Below are positions 36,476 through 47,274 of a stretch of DNA of 64,000 bases, piece by piece (position 1 is the stretch's first letter; every line of letters begins with the position of its first letter). Both the position numbers and the translations under genes were made by a program. The notes under the pieces were generated by a model. It saw only the letters and a list, made by a program, of their open reading frames with translations. It was not told where the DNA came from and did no database searches. Origin of the DNA: Solenopsis invicta (lineage: Eukaryota > Arthropoda > Insecta > Hymenoptera > Formicidae); contig NC_052664.1 of NCBI RefSeq assembly GCF_016802725.1, positions 11,186,016 through 11,250,015 on the forward strand, read 5' to 3'.

Positions 36476-37380
36476 TTGTTAGTACAGAAAATCTATAGAT
36501 ACTTAATAATGAATGACAGATTTTTAGTACTGGTAGTATAGATCGACACGAAATGTGTTCAGATTAACAGTAGTGTAATATAAAAATTGCTTCAATAGTG
36601 TAAATTTGAAAAGTTTTACAAGAACTGTCAGTTATTATATAATGTGATTTATATTTATATACTTTTTTTATTTTTAATTTTTATTTTTATTTGCATATTA
36701 ATTAAAATTCAATGAAGAATATTTTTTATTAGATTAAATTATTTGAAAAACTTTTATTTTTAAAAAATATTGATTTAGAAATAAAAACGTGCATATTTCA
36801 TATCCTAAATTGTTTTGCTCAATAACAATATTATTTGAAAATTATCTAGATAAAACTATATTTTTTTACTTTTATCTAGATAAATTCAAATTAAATCTTC
36901 CTCTTATCTAAGATACATTTACACGTAATTTATCTTATGATTAACTAGATGAATTTTAATTTACCTAAGCGCAATACTGACTATGACACAAATTTTAAAC
37001 TACAATCTAGATAAAATAATTTTATAAAATTTTTATCATTGATAACAAATCTGCTAATGAAATTATTCTGTCACGTCATATTTTAAAGAAAATTGAACTG
37101 AAAAATGCCAAAAATTGCATTTTTAATTACTTTGAACTAAAATAACTTTAAAATGTAACGTGATAGAACAATTTTATTTTTGTTTTCAGCAATTTAAAAT
37201 CTATAAAACCTTAGAATAAGTTAGCCATTCTGCTTAACTTACCTAACCTTGCACTTTTCACACGCTTTATTTACGTTCTGATGCCCCAATTTACACTCCC
37301 GCTTGCTTTACGCTATCATTTTCGCCACGGCACTAAACGTTTATATATTTCAAAACACGCGGTTGTTTATTGTATAATCT
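36476..37380. other. AT-rich with repeated TTATCTAGATAA palindromes
   Basis: Between about 36840 and 37020 the word TATCTAGATAA or close variants occurs several times. The same word occurs at about 32580-32620 on the other side of the CACTA-like element. No gene seen. Confidence 0.45.
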
Positions 37381-37505
37381 GGGCTGCGTTCAGATTCCTC
37401 ATCCGGGTGCACCCAAGCATCTTTCTATCCTTGTTTAACATTCGGTAAACAACGAAGATAAAACGACATTTAGGTGCACCCGGGTGGGGAATTTGAACGC
37501 ACCCC
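37381..37505. mobile_element. Short MITE, 125 bp (GGGCTGCGTTCA ends)
   Basis: Terminal inverted repeats of ~35 bp: GGGCTGCGTTCAGATTCCTC and GGGGTGCGTTCAAATTCCCC, both running into CCGGGTGCACC. A partial relative (CTGCGTTCAGATTCCCCACC) is at about 63583. Confidence 0.8.
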
Positions 37506-37841
37506 TGAATGGAACCAACTTGAACTGTCGTTTCACGGTGAAGCATTACAGAGAAACTCTGAGTGGACCTGAATGGTTCTCAACTGCTCTAACGGCAGGT
37601 AATAAAACAGAACCAAGTTTTCACCCCGATTGTCCTCTATATCACTTCCGTCTAAAAGAACACTATCAAGTCGCTGAGTTCGTTCGGAGCGACTCCGAGC
37701 AGCTCCCGAGAGACAAAACGAACAATACTATAGTGACAGCTGATTTCGGTGGTTTCAGAGAGGTTAGACATCTGTCAATAATATTCAGTACATATCGCTT
37801 TGAGTTTCATTCAAAACCTCTGTTTTTTACTGTTTTGAATA
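37506..37841. other. Unrecognised moderately GC-rich DNA
   Basis: An open frame runs through this interval into the mariner start, but its translation resembles nothing known. It may be the deleted 5' part of the mariner element or host DNA. Confidence 0.25.
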
Positions 37842-38498
37842 TGTCAACTTTTGTATTAACTAAGCAGCATTTGCAGGAAGTTTTAGTTTTCTGTTTTAAT
37901 TGAAAGAAAAGCGCAGCTGAAGCGCATCGAATGCTGGTAGAAGTTTATGGTGACAATGCTCCAACTGATAAATCATGTAGGGAATGGTTTCGATCTCAAC
38001 ATTAACACCAAAGCCAAATATTCATGGTTTGAAAGTGATGCTGTGTATCTGATGGGACCAAAAGGGTGTTGTATACTACGAGTTGTTACAACCTGGCGAA
38101 TTTATTACGGGCAATCGGTATAAGCTACAATTGATTCGTTTAGCGGTGCATTACGAGAAAAACGGTCGGAATACGAGGAACGACATGACAAAGTTATTCT
38201 GCTACATAACGCACGGCCTCATGTCGCAAAAGTCGTCAAAACTTATTTTGAAACGCTCAAATGGGATATTTTACCGCACCCGTCGTATTCGTCGGACATC
38301 GCTCCATCTGATTACTGGTTATTTCGACGGATGCAGCACGATTTGGCAGGACACCGGTTCACTTCTTTCGCAGAAATCGAAAATTGGCTCCTAACTTGAA
38401 TCGCTTCAAAAGACGAAACATTTTTTCGAGATGGAATTCAAAAATTGCCTGAGAGGTGGGACAAAGTAGTAGCCAGTGATGGACAATACTTTGATTAA
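37842..38498 (+). pseudogene. Internally deleted mariner transposase
   Basis: Plus-strand start MSTFVLTKQHLQEV, then a stop in place of Trp before KKSAAEAHRMLVEVYGDNAP and CREWFR. A large internal deletion then joins to TPKPNIHG and GVVYYELLQPGEF in another frame. The last third is nearly open: VILLHNARPHVAK, then SSDIAPSDYWLF, then LPERWDKVVASDGQYFD. The second catalytic Asp of HDNARPH is missing (LLHNARPH, a one-codon deletion), and a TGA replaces Trp near 38396. The left TIR was not found; a right-end remnant may lie near 38560. Clearly inactive. Confidence 0.8.
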
Positions 38499-38727
38499 TC
38501 TGTTTATTCAATTTGTTCTGAAATAAATACATTTTTAACCACAAAAAAAAAACGGACCAAATTAGTTTATACTTCCAATAGAATATACGCGATTATTTTA
38601 AAAGAAAGACCGGAGGAAGAAGTGGAAGAAACAGGTCTGATTTACAGAATTAAACAGAATTCAAGAAAGGTAATGAAGATAATAAACAACATCTACATAT
38701 TGAACTAAATAATAAATAGACAGTTAA

Positions 38728-39271
38728 GAGGATGCTATACTGACGGAAATTACCGACCATTACAGTGTTCATTAATTTTTGAATTGACTTTTAGATCACA
38801 AAATCCTTTCGCAAACTAAAAGTACGCACCAAAACAAAGTCTGCTCTGGTAAATTTTATGAGAAAATCGATCAAAAAGTTAAAAATTCATTTATTTTCGA
38901 CTCGTGGATCTGTCAACCAATGTTAATTTTTGTTATTTACTGACGTTCTGCAGCTCGTATGTATAAAATGAGACCAGGGCGAACTTCAGAAAACTCTAAC
39001 ACACAACACTGACTGTGTATTGTTTCAGTCAATAACCTAACAAAAAAGTTTAATAGGTGAACAGCTGTACGTGTCCAAATTTTGCTTAGCGCACGTAAAC
39101 GATGGCAAGAAGAGCAGTGGCTGTAGTTGATAGGTCTTTTCGCAGATGGCGAAATAATCGAAAAACAAAGACAGATCTATGCGTTGGACAAAGAGCGATA
39201 GCCTGGTCTCCCTCGAAAAATAATCTGCAATGCCGACGTCGAGGAAGTTCTTTGGTCACTATAGCATCCTC
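38728..39271. mobile_element. piggyBac-like MITE, 544 bp, TTAA target site
   Basis: Flanked on both sides by TTAA. The ends are GAGGATGCTATACTGAC and, inverted, GAGGATGCTATAGTGAC. The right subterminal region (CGACGTCGGCATTGCAGATT, then GCTATCGCTCTTTGTC) is shared with the element ending at 52238. No coding frame. Confidence 0.75.
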
Positions 39272-39499
39272 TTAAGCCATACGGCACTGAAACTTACAGT
39301 AACATTTCAGAAACGTTGTAACATTTTAACAAGTTGCAATGTAATATTCCAAAAATATTTCAAAGATATATAATAATAATATTTCATAAAAAAGGTTTCA
39401 ATAATGTTGCAAAAATATTACAAAATTGTCAAAATTATAAAACGCACAATAAATACGCACCGATATGTGTGTACTTCGGGAGAATCCCGTTTGGACACA

Positions 39500-39600
39500 G
39501 CACCGACTGGACACCACCACTCACAGCGGACGATGCATAAAGTTTTTCTGTTGGTTAGGTTAGGTTAGATAATTCAAGATGATTAGTTGGTGTGCAATCG
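39500..39600 (-). repeat. Dispersed repeat copy containing short TTAGG runs
   Basis: CACAGCGGACGATGCATAAA, GTTTTTCTGTTGGTT, then three AGGTT/TTAGG units, then ATAATTCAAGATGATTAGTTGG match the reverse complement of 53717-53795, and partly 40690-40736. The TTAGG triplet is an insertion relative to the other copy. Confidence 0.55.
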
Positions 39601-39690
39601 AGCTATGTCCAAACGAGTGTCACCCGTGTATTTTGTATGAGAAGGCATTTCCTTGGTTTACAACGAGAACTTTAATGCGCTTTAATGCGC

Positions 39691-40673
39691 TAAATACTAG
39701 TACTAAATCGGACTTCCGTTCGGAGCGATAGGATGTAGAAGTGGATGGGATAGCGATTTTGTAGTAAAGGCAGGGAGCAAGAAGAAAGAAAGAAAGGAGG
39801 GAGTGTGTGGAATGTGGAGAGGTAGAGAAGCAGGAGTAGAGAGGTGAAGTGTATGAGGAAGATGAATGGTGAAGGGTTGAAAGAGATAGAGTGATTGGGA
39901 GTGTGTGCAAAAGACTGAGAGGTTAGGAAAAGTAAAGTGGGTGAGCAGTGAAGAGGGGACAGGAGAGGAAAAACAAAGCGCGCGCGAACGATTGCAAAGC
40001 ACGATAGGAAAGAAGAGACTGCAGGAAAAAAATCGAGAGTGTTGAGTAAAGGCGCGTTCGCAAGATCATAGAACAGCAGAGGCCGTATTCTGTAACTCTT
40101 AACGATAGCTAGGGATATCGTGTTGTTACGCAGCTTTTCTACCATGTATAATATATGCGCAACGACGCTGTAACGAATTGTCGCTATGAAGTTAGAGAAT
40201 ACGCCCACAGGCCATAGTAGAGCGGAAACGGCGCAGCAGCAAAAAAAAAATGGAAGGAGACAAGTTAGAAGAGATAGAGAAGCAGATATTGGGGGGTATA
40301 AAAGGAGGAAAAACGAGGGAAATAAAAATTAAGGGAAGAGAACAAAGTAGAAGTGCAGTGGTATTTGAATTATGGAAAAAAAAGAGAATTAGCGGAAGGA
40401 ATGGAGGGGATGGGAATAGAAGGAGAGGCGGAAAAGGAGCAAACGTTTAAAGAAAACAAGAAAACGGCGAGATCATCGCCAGTGGAGAGGATGGGGGGAG
40501 AGAGAGATCTCGATGCTTGGAGTAATGAGGGAGTGGATGGAAGACAGTAATAGAAAGTGGGAAAGGATGGAGGAAAGTCTAATAAAGGGTATTGTGAGAG
40601 AGTTAGAAGGAATGAAGAAAAAGCAAGAGAAGTGGAAAGAGGAAAAGGACAAGATGAAGAAGGACGGGATCCG
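39691..40673 (+). pseudogene. Fossil of a non-LTR retrotransposon 5' end / ORF1-like coiled coil
   Basis: The plus strand is purine-rich, and three overlapping frames read as one charged, Glu/Lys-rich helical protein interrupted by frameshifts: MEGDKLEEIEKQILGGIKGG (40250), KRELAEGMEGMGIEGEAEKE (40380), then MREWMEDSNRKWERMEES (~40525) and KKKQEKWKEEKDKMKKDG. This pattern fits ORF1 of jockey/R1-type LINEs common in ants. No zinc knuckles or reverse transcriptase follow, because the sequence is cut at 40673 by another repeat. Confidence 0.4.
40079..40208. mobile_element. Short MITE inside the LINE fossil
   Basis: AGGCCGTATTCTGTAACTCT at the left matches inverted GGGCGTATTCTCTAACTTC at the right, with inner CGATAGC / GCTATG words. 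About 130 bp. The ends resemble the GGGCCGTATTCATAG family at 62068-63548. Confidence 0.55.
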
Positions 40674-40736
40674 ATAGCGCACGGTGCGATAGCCCACCAA
40701 CCAATCATCTTGACTTATTTAACCCAACGCTACCAC
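40674..40736 (+). repeat. Dispersed repeat starting GGATCCGATAGCGCAC
   Basis: The unit is repeated with few changes at 53696-53760. Its first ~17 bp also occur at 62001-62017. Here it joins the LINE fossil directly to the truncated LTR. Confidence 0.6.
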
Positions 40737-41820
40737 GCGTGTCGCGCGCCGCGTCCGGCAAGCGTTCCCACTCCGGCCGGCACAGCCGCGCGCGCTGATT
40801 GGTACGTCCGACCGCGCAGACCGCTATATAAGCCGGCAGCGAGCAGCCGAAGTCAGATCGCTCCGAGCCATCGATCTCGCACCTACTCCTCTCCTGCGCC
40901 GGGTATCCTCGAGCACCTCCTCGGGAACGGGCATTCTTGTTCCAACTATCCCACGACGGGCATACTCGTCGTTCCTAACGGCTGGGAATACTCGGCCAAT
41001 CCCATCCTCCGTTCGCGCGGCTGGGTATTCTCGGCTAATAGGAACCGTCCGTTTCGCACGTCCGTTCTCGGGGATTCTCAAAAACAACAGGAACACTCGA
41101 CGCCGCTCCCCGGCTCAATTTATAAACCTACCCCCACGGGGTGACAACGCCCCGCGGGGAGAGACCACTTAGGTCTCTAAACGTCGACCACCTTCGCATA
41201 TCGCGGAAACATCCGTTGCACCGCGTACCGTCGACTCCGCGATCGCGACCGGCCGTCGCGTGGGCCAATCACGACCCGTTTAACAGCACTTTAAGTTTAC
41301 CGCTTCACGGCAACTCCGATTATGAATTATCCGAATTCGTTTTTTTGCTAAGATATTAATTTGCGTAGTGAATTGTCTGGCCCGATCAATTATCGTTCAT
41401 TTACTTTGCGCGGGTCCGATCATTGTTTAACCAAGCATTCCGATTATTTACTCCGAGCGCATAGCGCATAATACGAGTCCGTCCGTTAGTTTCTTTAGTT
41501 ACCCAAATCCGTTCTTTTGTTTAAATATTAATTTGCGTAGTGAATTATATTTTGTCCGGCCCGATCAATCGTCGTTCATTTACTTTGCGTGGATCCGATA
41601 GTTGTTTAACCGAACACTCCGGTGGATTGTTATTTTTTGTATTTCAACTACATTTGAGAAATATATTTTTACGTTTGTATCATTGTACTCAACACGGAGT
41701 TCTTATTACTACAGAAAACCCTGGCATCCGGTGAGCACATCCGAGCAAGCGATCACGATATCCCGCCGCACCAAAAAGTATTCCGATAATCCCGCCGCAC
41801 CGAAAAGTACCAGCGTTACA
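40737..41820 (+). mobile_element. 5'-truncated LTR (plus orientation), same family as 49353-50840
   Basis: Shares with the complete solo LTR the promoter region (GCGCGCTGATTGGT, then TATATAAGCCGGC at 40825), the GGGCATTCTCG-type hairpin region (40899-41085), the CCCCGCGGGG hairpin near 41150 and the 3' end (AAAGTACCAGCGTTACA). The first ~130 bp of the LTR are missing. No gag, pol or primer-binding site adjoins it. Confidence 0.8.
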
Positions 41821-42005
41821 TGTTAAATAAATATTTAATAAATGTTTAATAAATATTTTTGTTGTAATAAATTGTACAATAAAAAATTAATATTAAATAA
41901 ATATTAAAAAACATTTAAAAAATATTGTGTGCTGATTCGGATGGTTGCTGAGATTATTTATGAGTCTTAATGCAACGAAATTAAAATTTTTAAAAATTTT
42001 GTATT
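41821..42005. other. AT-rich flank of the LTR
   Basis: Begins with AATAAATATTTAATAAATG-type words related to the tandem array at 42390-42760. No gene. Confidence 0.4.
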
Positions 42006-42007
42006 AT

Positions 42008-42016
42008 GCACGCACG

Positions 42017-42048
<32 letters not shown>
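42008..42048. repeat. (CACG)n/(CA)n microsatellite
   Basis: CACGCACGCACG followed by about 28 bp of CA repeat. Confidence 0.9.
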
Positions 42049-42049
<1 letters not shown>

Positions 42050-42389
42050 TATGTAAGATTATAATATAAAATATTATACTTCCAAATAATAACATAATGG
42101 TCACATAGGATCCACTGGACCCTCTACACAAAATTAGTCACCAGCTTTTTGATATATCATCGCAAAAATTTTACTGGACATACCTTAAGGTCTATTCTTT
42201 ATCATCTAATAATTTTTTTTTAATTAGAATTTAACATAGTGAAAAAAATTCAAATAGAAGAAACTACAAAATTTAACTTTTTTACAAAAATATTTATAAA
42301 ATTTTTAATTTTTGTGATAATTTAATAAAAATTTAAGAATGTATTTTCAAGAGAGTATACTTTCAGATAAAGTTAGTTTCACAAAAGAT

Positions 42390-42760
42390 TGTTCGATTTT
42401 GATTAAATAATTGATGAACTGTTAACAGAAGTCATTTCGTCAAATAAATAATTGATGAAGACTAAATATTTAAAAAATATTAAACAAACGTTATGCAAAT
42501 GTTTACTGAAATTATTTTGTCTAATGTATAATGACAAATAAATATTTACATAATATTAAATAAATGTTAAAGAATGTTTTTTAAAATTATTTTTAAAAAT
42601 AAATAATTAATAACAAATAAATATTTATAAAACATTAAATAAATGTTTAAAAAATGTTAACTAAAATTATTTTTTGAAATAAATAATTTATAAAAATTAA
42701 ATGTTTAATTAACATTAAATAAACGTTTAAAAAACGCTTTTCATAAATAATTATTTTTAA
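42390..42760. repeat. Diverged ~85-bp tandem repeats, AT-rich
   Basis: Units of the form AAATAATTxATAA, AAATATTTAxxAAATATTAAA and TAAATGTTxAAxAATGTTxACT recur four to five times. A related pattern, on the opposite strand, occurs near 56100-56230 and 56600-56780. Confidence 0.6.
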
Positions 42761-43621
42761 TGAATATTCAATGAAAAAGAAATGTTGAATAAGTTTTAAA
42801 TAAATATTTTTTCCCGAAATGAGTTATGAAAATAAATTTTAATAAAAAACAAACATTTAAAGAATATTGATTTCTGCTTGGGTAGCATCACTAAAAAAAC
42901 GGCGGACTACTAAACGAATAACTCTATAAGCAATTGTTAGAATACATCACCAAATAACGGAGATAATAGAGGTAGCCATATTGTTGACAGTATGCCATAA
43001 TACCCTCTTCTCCTCTAACAAAAACTCTATCTTAATAACACATGTTTTTCTTTATAAAAATTAACAATTTAAATTTTGTTTTTTCTACAAAGTGACGACT
43101 TATCGCTCGACGTAAGATTATTCATGTAGGCCAATGCTGAATGACCTTAAGAAATAATTAAAAGCCATATCATCACATTTATGCTGATTAATACACAAGA
43201 CAACTGTTCTTGCGTAATATTCCATCCATATAAATAAATATATACAGTGACGTTTCTAATTTTTCATGTCAGTTATGGCTCGAAGACCATTCGAAGTAGT
43301 TAGAAACTTTGGTACATAAACTCACATATATGGTAAGTACAAGTATAATACAACATAAGGTAAATCGGGAGAACATGTCAATTGAAGAAAGAAGCTAATT
43401 CAATTATAATTTTTTCACAAATTAGTGATTAATTAATCTGATTGTGTATAAGTGCACTAAACTGTTGGAAAGCTATGACTATGGGAAATTCTGATGCTAA
43501 TATGAAACAGTAAAGATTTGTAAGAATACAGAAAAATAAGTCGTAAAATACGCTTTTTATAATATTTAATAATTTAATAATTAAACTTTGTGATTCGATG
43601 GTTACTTTAAAACCAAATAAC

Positions 43622-43690
43622 TGTTAAGGCCTATCTAGGCAAACTTGCATAGCTGCATAACCATATGCAAGTTTGTCTGAATAGGATCTT
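43622..43690. repeat. Short hairpin, copy of the 26010-26155 family
   Basis: CCTATCTAGGCAAACTTGCATAGC... pairs with GCAAGTTTGTCTGAATAGG. The ~60-bp foldback has a short GCATAACCATA centre. Confidence 0.6.
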
Positions 43691-44076
43691 ACATAGTTTT
43701 GAGTCATGTTTCTTAACAATCATATAGTATGCTTAATATAGATTATGTTTTATGAAACGTTATACGTATACAAGATACAGTGACAACTTCTCCTAACACT
43801 TGGGGTTAAGATGCTAGTTTATACAAAACATAATTATTTGAACTTAACACTTTCATTAAAATAATTTTCAAAAATAAAATTTATGGCACTTTATATAATT
43901 CTAAACATTTTCTTGAAATTCTGTTTAAACCTAAGAAAATATAAAGATATTGAAGTAAGAAGTTAATCCCCAAATTGCCTATTTACATTTTATTATTTAT
44001 TTTTATGTTTTTATAATTTATACTGATTATTTATTGTAGATAATCAAAACATGCAAGTTTCTATGACATCATACTA

Positions 44077-45400
44077 CGAGGTGTGTTCAAAAAGTATCGC
44101 GAATTTTGTGTTTTTTCAAAAATTATTTATTTATTCATGAATATCTATTTTGTCCCCTTCAAAGTAATCCCCATGAGATATTATACACTTGTGCCAACGG
44201 TTTTTCCAATCTTCGAAGCACTTCAAAAAATCATTTTTTTTTTTATCTTGTTCAGCTCCTCCTTCGATGCCGTCTTTATCTCGTCAAGCGTAGCGTAACG
44301 TCGTCCTTTCATGGGCCTCTTCAGTTTAGGGAACAAGAAAAAGTCACAGGGGGCCAGATCTGGGGAATACGGTGGCTGCGGCATCATTAGTGTGTTGTTT
44401 TTGGCCAAAAAGTCGCGCACAAGCAACGATGTGTGAGCAGGGGCGTTATCGTGGTGCAAAAGCCAATTTTTGTTCTTCCACAAATCCGGGCGTTTCTGGC
44501 GGATTGCTTCGCGCAAATTGCGCATAACTTGCAGGTAATATTCCTTATTGACCGTTCTACCCTGTGGCAAGAACTCATGATGCACCACGCCCCTGCAATC
44601 GAAGAAAACTGTCAGCAAAACTTTCACATTCGACCGAACTTGGCGCGCTTTTTTCGGTCTTGGTTCGTGCGGCAGCTTCCATTGAGATGATTGAGCTTTG
44701 GTTTCCACGTCATAACCATAAACCCACGATTCGTCACCAGTTATGACCCTCTGGAGCAAATTTGGGTCGTCGCGGACAGAGTCCAACATCTCATTAGCAA
44801 TGTTCATGCGATGCTGTTTTTGGTCGCAATTGAGCAATTTTGGTACGAATTTCGCGGCGACCCGTCTCATGCCCAAATCATTGATAAAAATCGAATGGCA
44901 CGAGCCAATCGATATGTTTAGGTCCTCAGCAACTTCTCTAACGGTGATTCGACGATTGGCCAATACCATTTTCTCCACTTCATTAATTTTTTCGTCTGTT
45001 GTTAAAGTGCTCGGGCGTCCGGCACGCTCTTCGTCGTTCACATCTTCTCGGCCTTCTGAGAACATTTTGTACCACCGATAAACGTTGCTTCGGTCCAAGG
45101 TAGCTTCTCCGTATGCCACAGTCAACATTCGGAATGCATCCGCGCACTTAATTTTGTTTTTCACACAAAATTTGATACAGGTTCTTTGATCCATTTTTTT
45201 GAATAGGTAAAAATCGAAGACGATCCAAAACACGTGCAAGCAAAGCAGCTGTCAACAATTAAGTGAACATTCAAAATGGCCGAGCTTGTCGGCATAAGTG
45301 AGAGACATGAGTACCAACATAACGCCACAAAAAGATCGAAATTCGAATATACGTAACCCGCGAAAATTCAAAATTCGCGATACTTTTTGAACACACTTTG
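44077..45400 (-). mobile_element. Near-complete mariner element, 1324 bp
   Basis: Bounded by TA dinucleotides with ~31-bp TIRs: CGAGGTGTGTTCAAAAAGTA at 44077 and CAAAGTGTGTTCAAAAAGTA inverted from 45400, then TCGCGAATTTT in both. The coding sequence fills most of the interior on the minus strand. TIR identity and the almost open frame mark it as one of the younger insertions in the window. Confidence 0.92.
44223..45194 (-). CDS. Mariner transposase (DD34D), C-terminus frameshifted
   Basis: Cut-and-paste DNA transposase. ATG at 45194 gives MDQRTCIKF; in-frame codons further upstream lie in the 5' UTR. Order: paired helix-turn-helix DNA-binding domain (~1-115, including WYKMFSEGREDV and ERAGRPST), linker, then the catalytic core with D154 (TGDESW), D249 (HHDNAPAH) and D284 (YSPDLAPCDFFLFPKLK), giving the 34-residue spacing of mariners. 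The frame stops after 323 residues at a run of 11 A (about 44240-44250). Past that run, in another frame, the expected last ~30 codons (WKNRWHKC, SHGDYFEGD) continue on the minus strand to about 44135. A one-base slip in the A run, real or a sequencing error, explains the truncation. Confidence 0.9.
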   Translation of the reverse strand: MDQRTCIKFCVKNKIKCADAFRMLTVAYGEATLDRSNVYRWYKMFSEGREDVNDEERAGRPSTLTTDEKINEVEKMVLANRRITVREVAEDLNISIGSCHSIFINDLGMRRVAAKFVPKLLNCDQKQHRMNIANEMLDSVRDDPNLLQRVITGDESWVYGYDVETKAQSSQWKLPHEPRPKKARQVRSNVKVLLTVFFDCRGVVHHEFLPQGRTVNKEYYLQVMRNLREAIRQKRPDLWKNKNWLLHHDNAPAHTSLLVRDFLAKNNTLMMPQPPYSPDLAPCDFFLFPKLKRPMKGRRYATLDEIKTASKEELNKIKKKMIF

Positions 45401-47140
45401 TATTTAAATAGCATCAATAGTAACATCTTTTTTCATAGAAGATGGCATTTTACCCAAATATATTGGGAAAAAAGACAATTTTGTAGGACTTAACTTTCTT
45501 TTTTCTCCGAAAAAAATATTAAAATTTTAATTATTTTATTTGTAATTTCAATAAAAATTGCAATAAAATTTGCTTATTTTTATGCTGTTTTTTTTACTTT
45601 TTAAAGTTAAATGTTACTCGGCAAAAAAATTTTTATATATTTTGTAATTATGAACACATATGTTGTATATAAATTTACTTCAAATATGTTTATATATATT
45701 AGGAGAAAAGGTAATATTATAAAGGAGAAGATGGTAATATGGCACCCATTTTCATTTTATTGCATAATTTTGTTTATAATCAATATTTTCTATTAAAATT
45801 TAAACGAATACATTTGTCAGAGTGTTGTTTGACAGGTTCTAAAATCAAAGTAATAAAATATTTATTATTTAGGACGTGATTTATAAAAATCTAATGCATT
45901 GCATAATCGGTGAAAAAAAAGTGGTTATAATATGGCTATCCATAAAAATAATTTTAAAAAATTAATTTAGTTTAAAGAAACACAGTACCTTGTTACAAAA
46001 TTATATATTTTTAATTTTCATTGTTTAGAGTTTTCCTGATTTAGAATTTTCCTGCGTTCAGAAGCTTTAGAAATACCATTAAAAATTTTATTAAAAATAT
46101 CATGTTTCTTTTTATCAGTTCCTCAAAATCTCCATTCATGCTGATGAGGACTAATAAAGCTTTAGAATTCTGTTCATAAGTTTTGTTCAAGAAATTAATT
46201 TCTCTTAACGAAGTAAGTACTCAAACATTACTCGTTTCACACCAACACGTGCTCACGGTTTCAAGTCCGAATGCATACCAAAAAATCACATCTTACATGT
46301 TACACAGAAGGTCAGGCAATTGAGAATAAACATAGCATAAACAAATGCATAAGTACCAATGTATAGTTACTGTAAGTTAACGGAAGTCATGTTACCAAAA
46401 ATATATAGAATAAAATAACAGTGAGTCGAATATTACAATGAAAGTTATATTAACCGTGTATTTTTTTGACGGATTAAATTAATTATAATTTACTCAATAA
46501 CGAAAGATACGCATGATGCAAATATTCGGTGTCCGTTTGTAAATTGAGGCTGTTATCTTGTAACTAAATATGTAGCATTTTGGAAATCAACCGTCTGCCT
46601 AAGTAGCTTTTGTAAGCTTCCACAAGTAAAGAATGACTTTCAGTTGCACTTTTCTTTAGAAAAAAGTAATAAAGTAACACTTCACGCGAATGGCGTTTTT
46701 CCGGTACAAAATTCGATATTTTCAATACGATAAAAATAATAGTTGTTTACACTGCAGTCAAATGACATGTACTAAATTTTAAATCTGCGTACTGCACCTA
46801 TCAAGTACAAATATTGCCATATTCAACATAACGTCAGTAGTACGACTGTCGCCATTTATTGAAAATCCGTAAAGCCATACTTGTACTCCTAATATTAGAT
46901 ATATTAATACGTTAATATATTAATCATAATTGCATTTGGGGTTATATATATTCAGAAATTATGTCGATCTAATTTCTGCATATGTCTCTTTTATGTCCAG
47001 AGGACATCCTAGTTTAATTATTTCATATGTAATTGTTATAATTATGTATTTTTATTACAATAATTTTTGCATATATTATATAATTGAATTTCTTTTGTTT
47101 TGCAGTAACCTGAATTATATAAAAATTGAGATACCTAATT
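45401..47140. other. AT-rich DNA upstream of the SRD5A3-type gene
   Basis: No gene seen. Contains the dispersed repeat near 46490-46565 shared with 18062-18150. Confidence 0.4.
46490..46565. repeat. Dispersed repeat, second copy of 18062-18150
   Basis: AGATACGCATGATGCAAATA, TTCGGTGTCCG and TTGTAAATTGAGGCTGTTAT align with the first copy. Confidence 0.4.
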
Positions 47141-47150
47141 AACTACAAAG

Positions 47151-47159
47151 TATATAAAG
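47151..47159 (+). promoter_or_regulatory. TATA box candidate of the SRD5A3-type gene
   Basis: TATATAAAG lies 116 bp upstream of the start codon at 47275. A transcription start about 30 bp downstream (near 47185) would give a short 5' UTR of ~90 nt. In AT-rich DNA the word alone is weak evidence. Confidence 0.35.
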
Positions 47160-47274
47160 GCTTTCTACAGATAAACTGCATTGCAGAGATTCTCCTTCTA
47201 ATTCCCGTAGACTCGTCATCTTATAGTAGAGTCACCTATGCAGTTTCTTAACGTTGAAACATAATCTACAAGAA

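Noticed and set aside
39620..40208. Long minus-strand Ser/Leu-rich frames
   Set aside because: Antisense of the purine-rich LINE fossil; low complexity and no homology seen.
47254..47274. An upstream extension of the SRD5A3 frame
   Set aside because: It begins with TTG, not ATG; the first ATG at 47275 is the likelier start.
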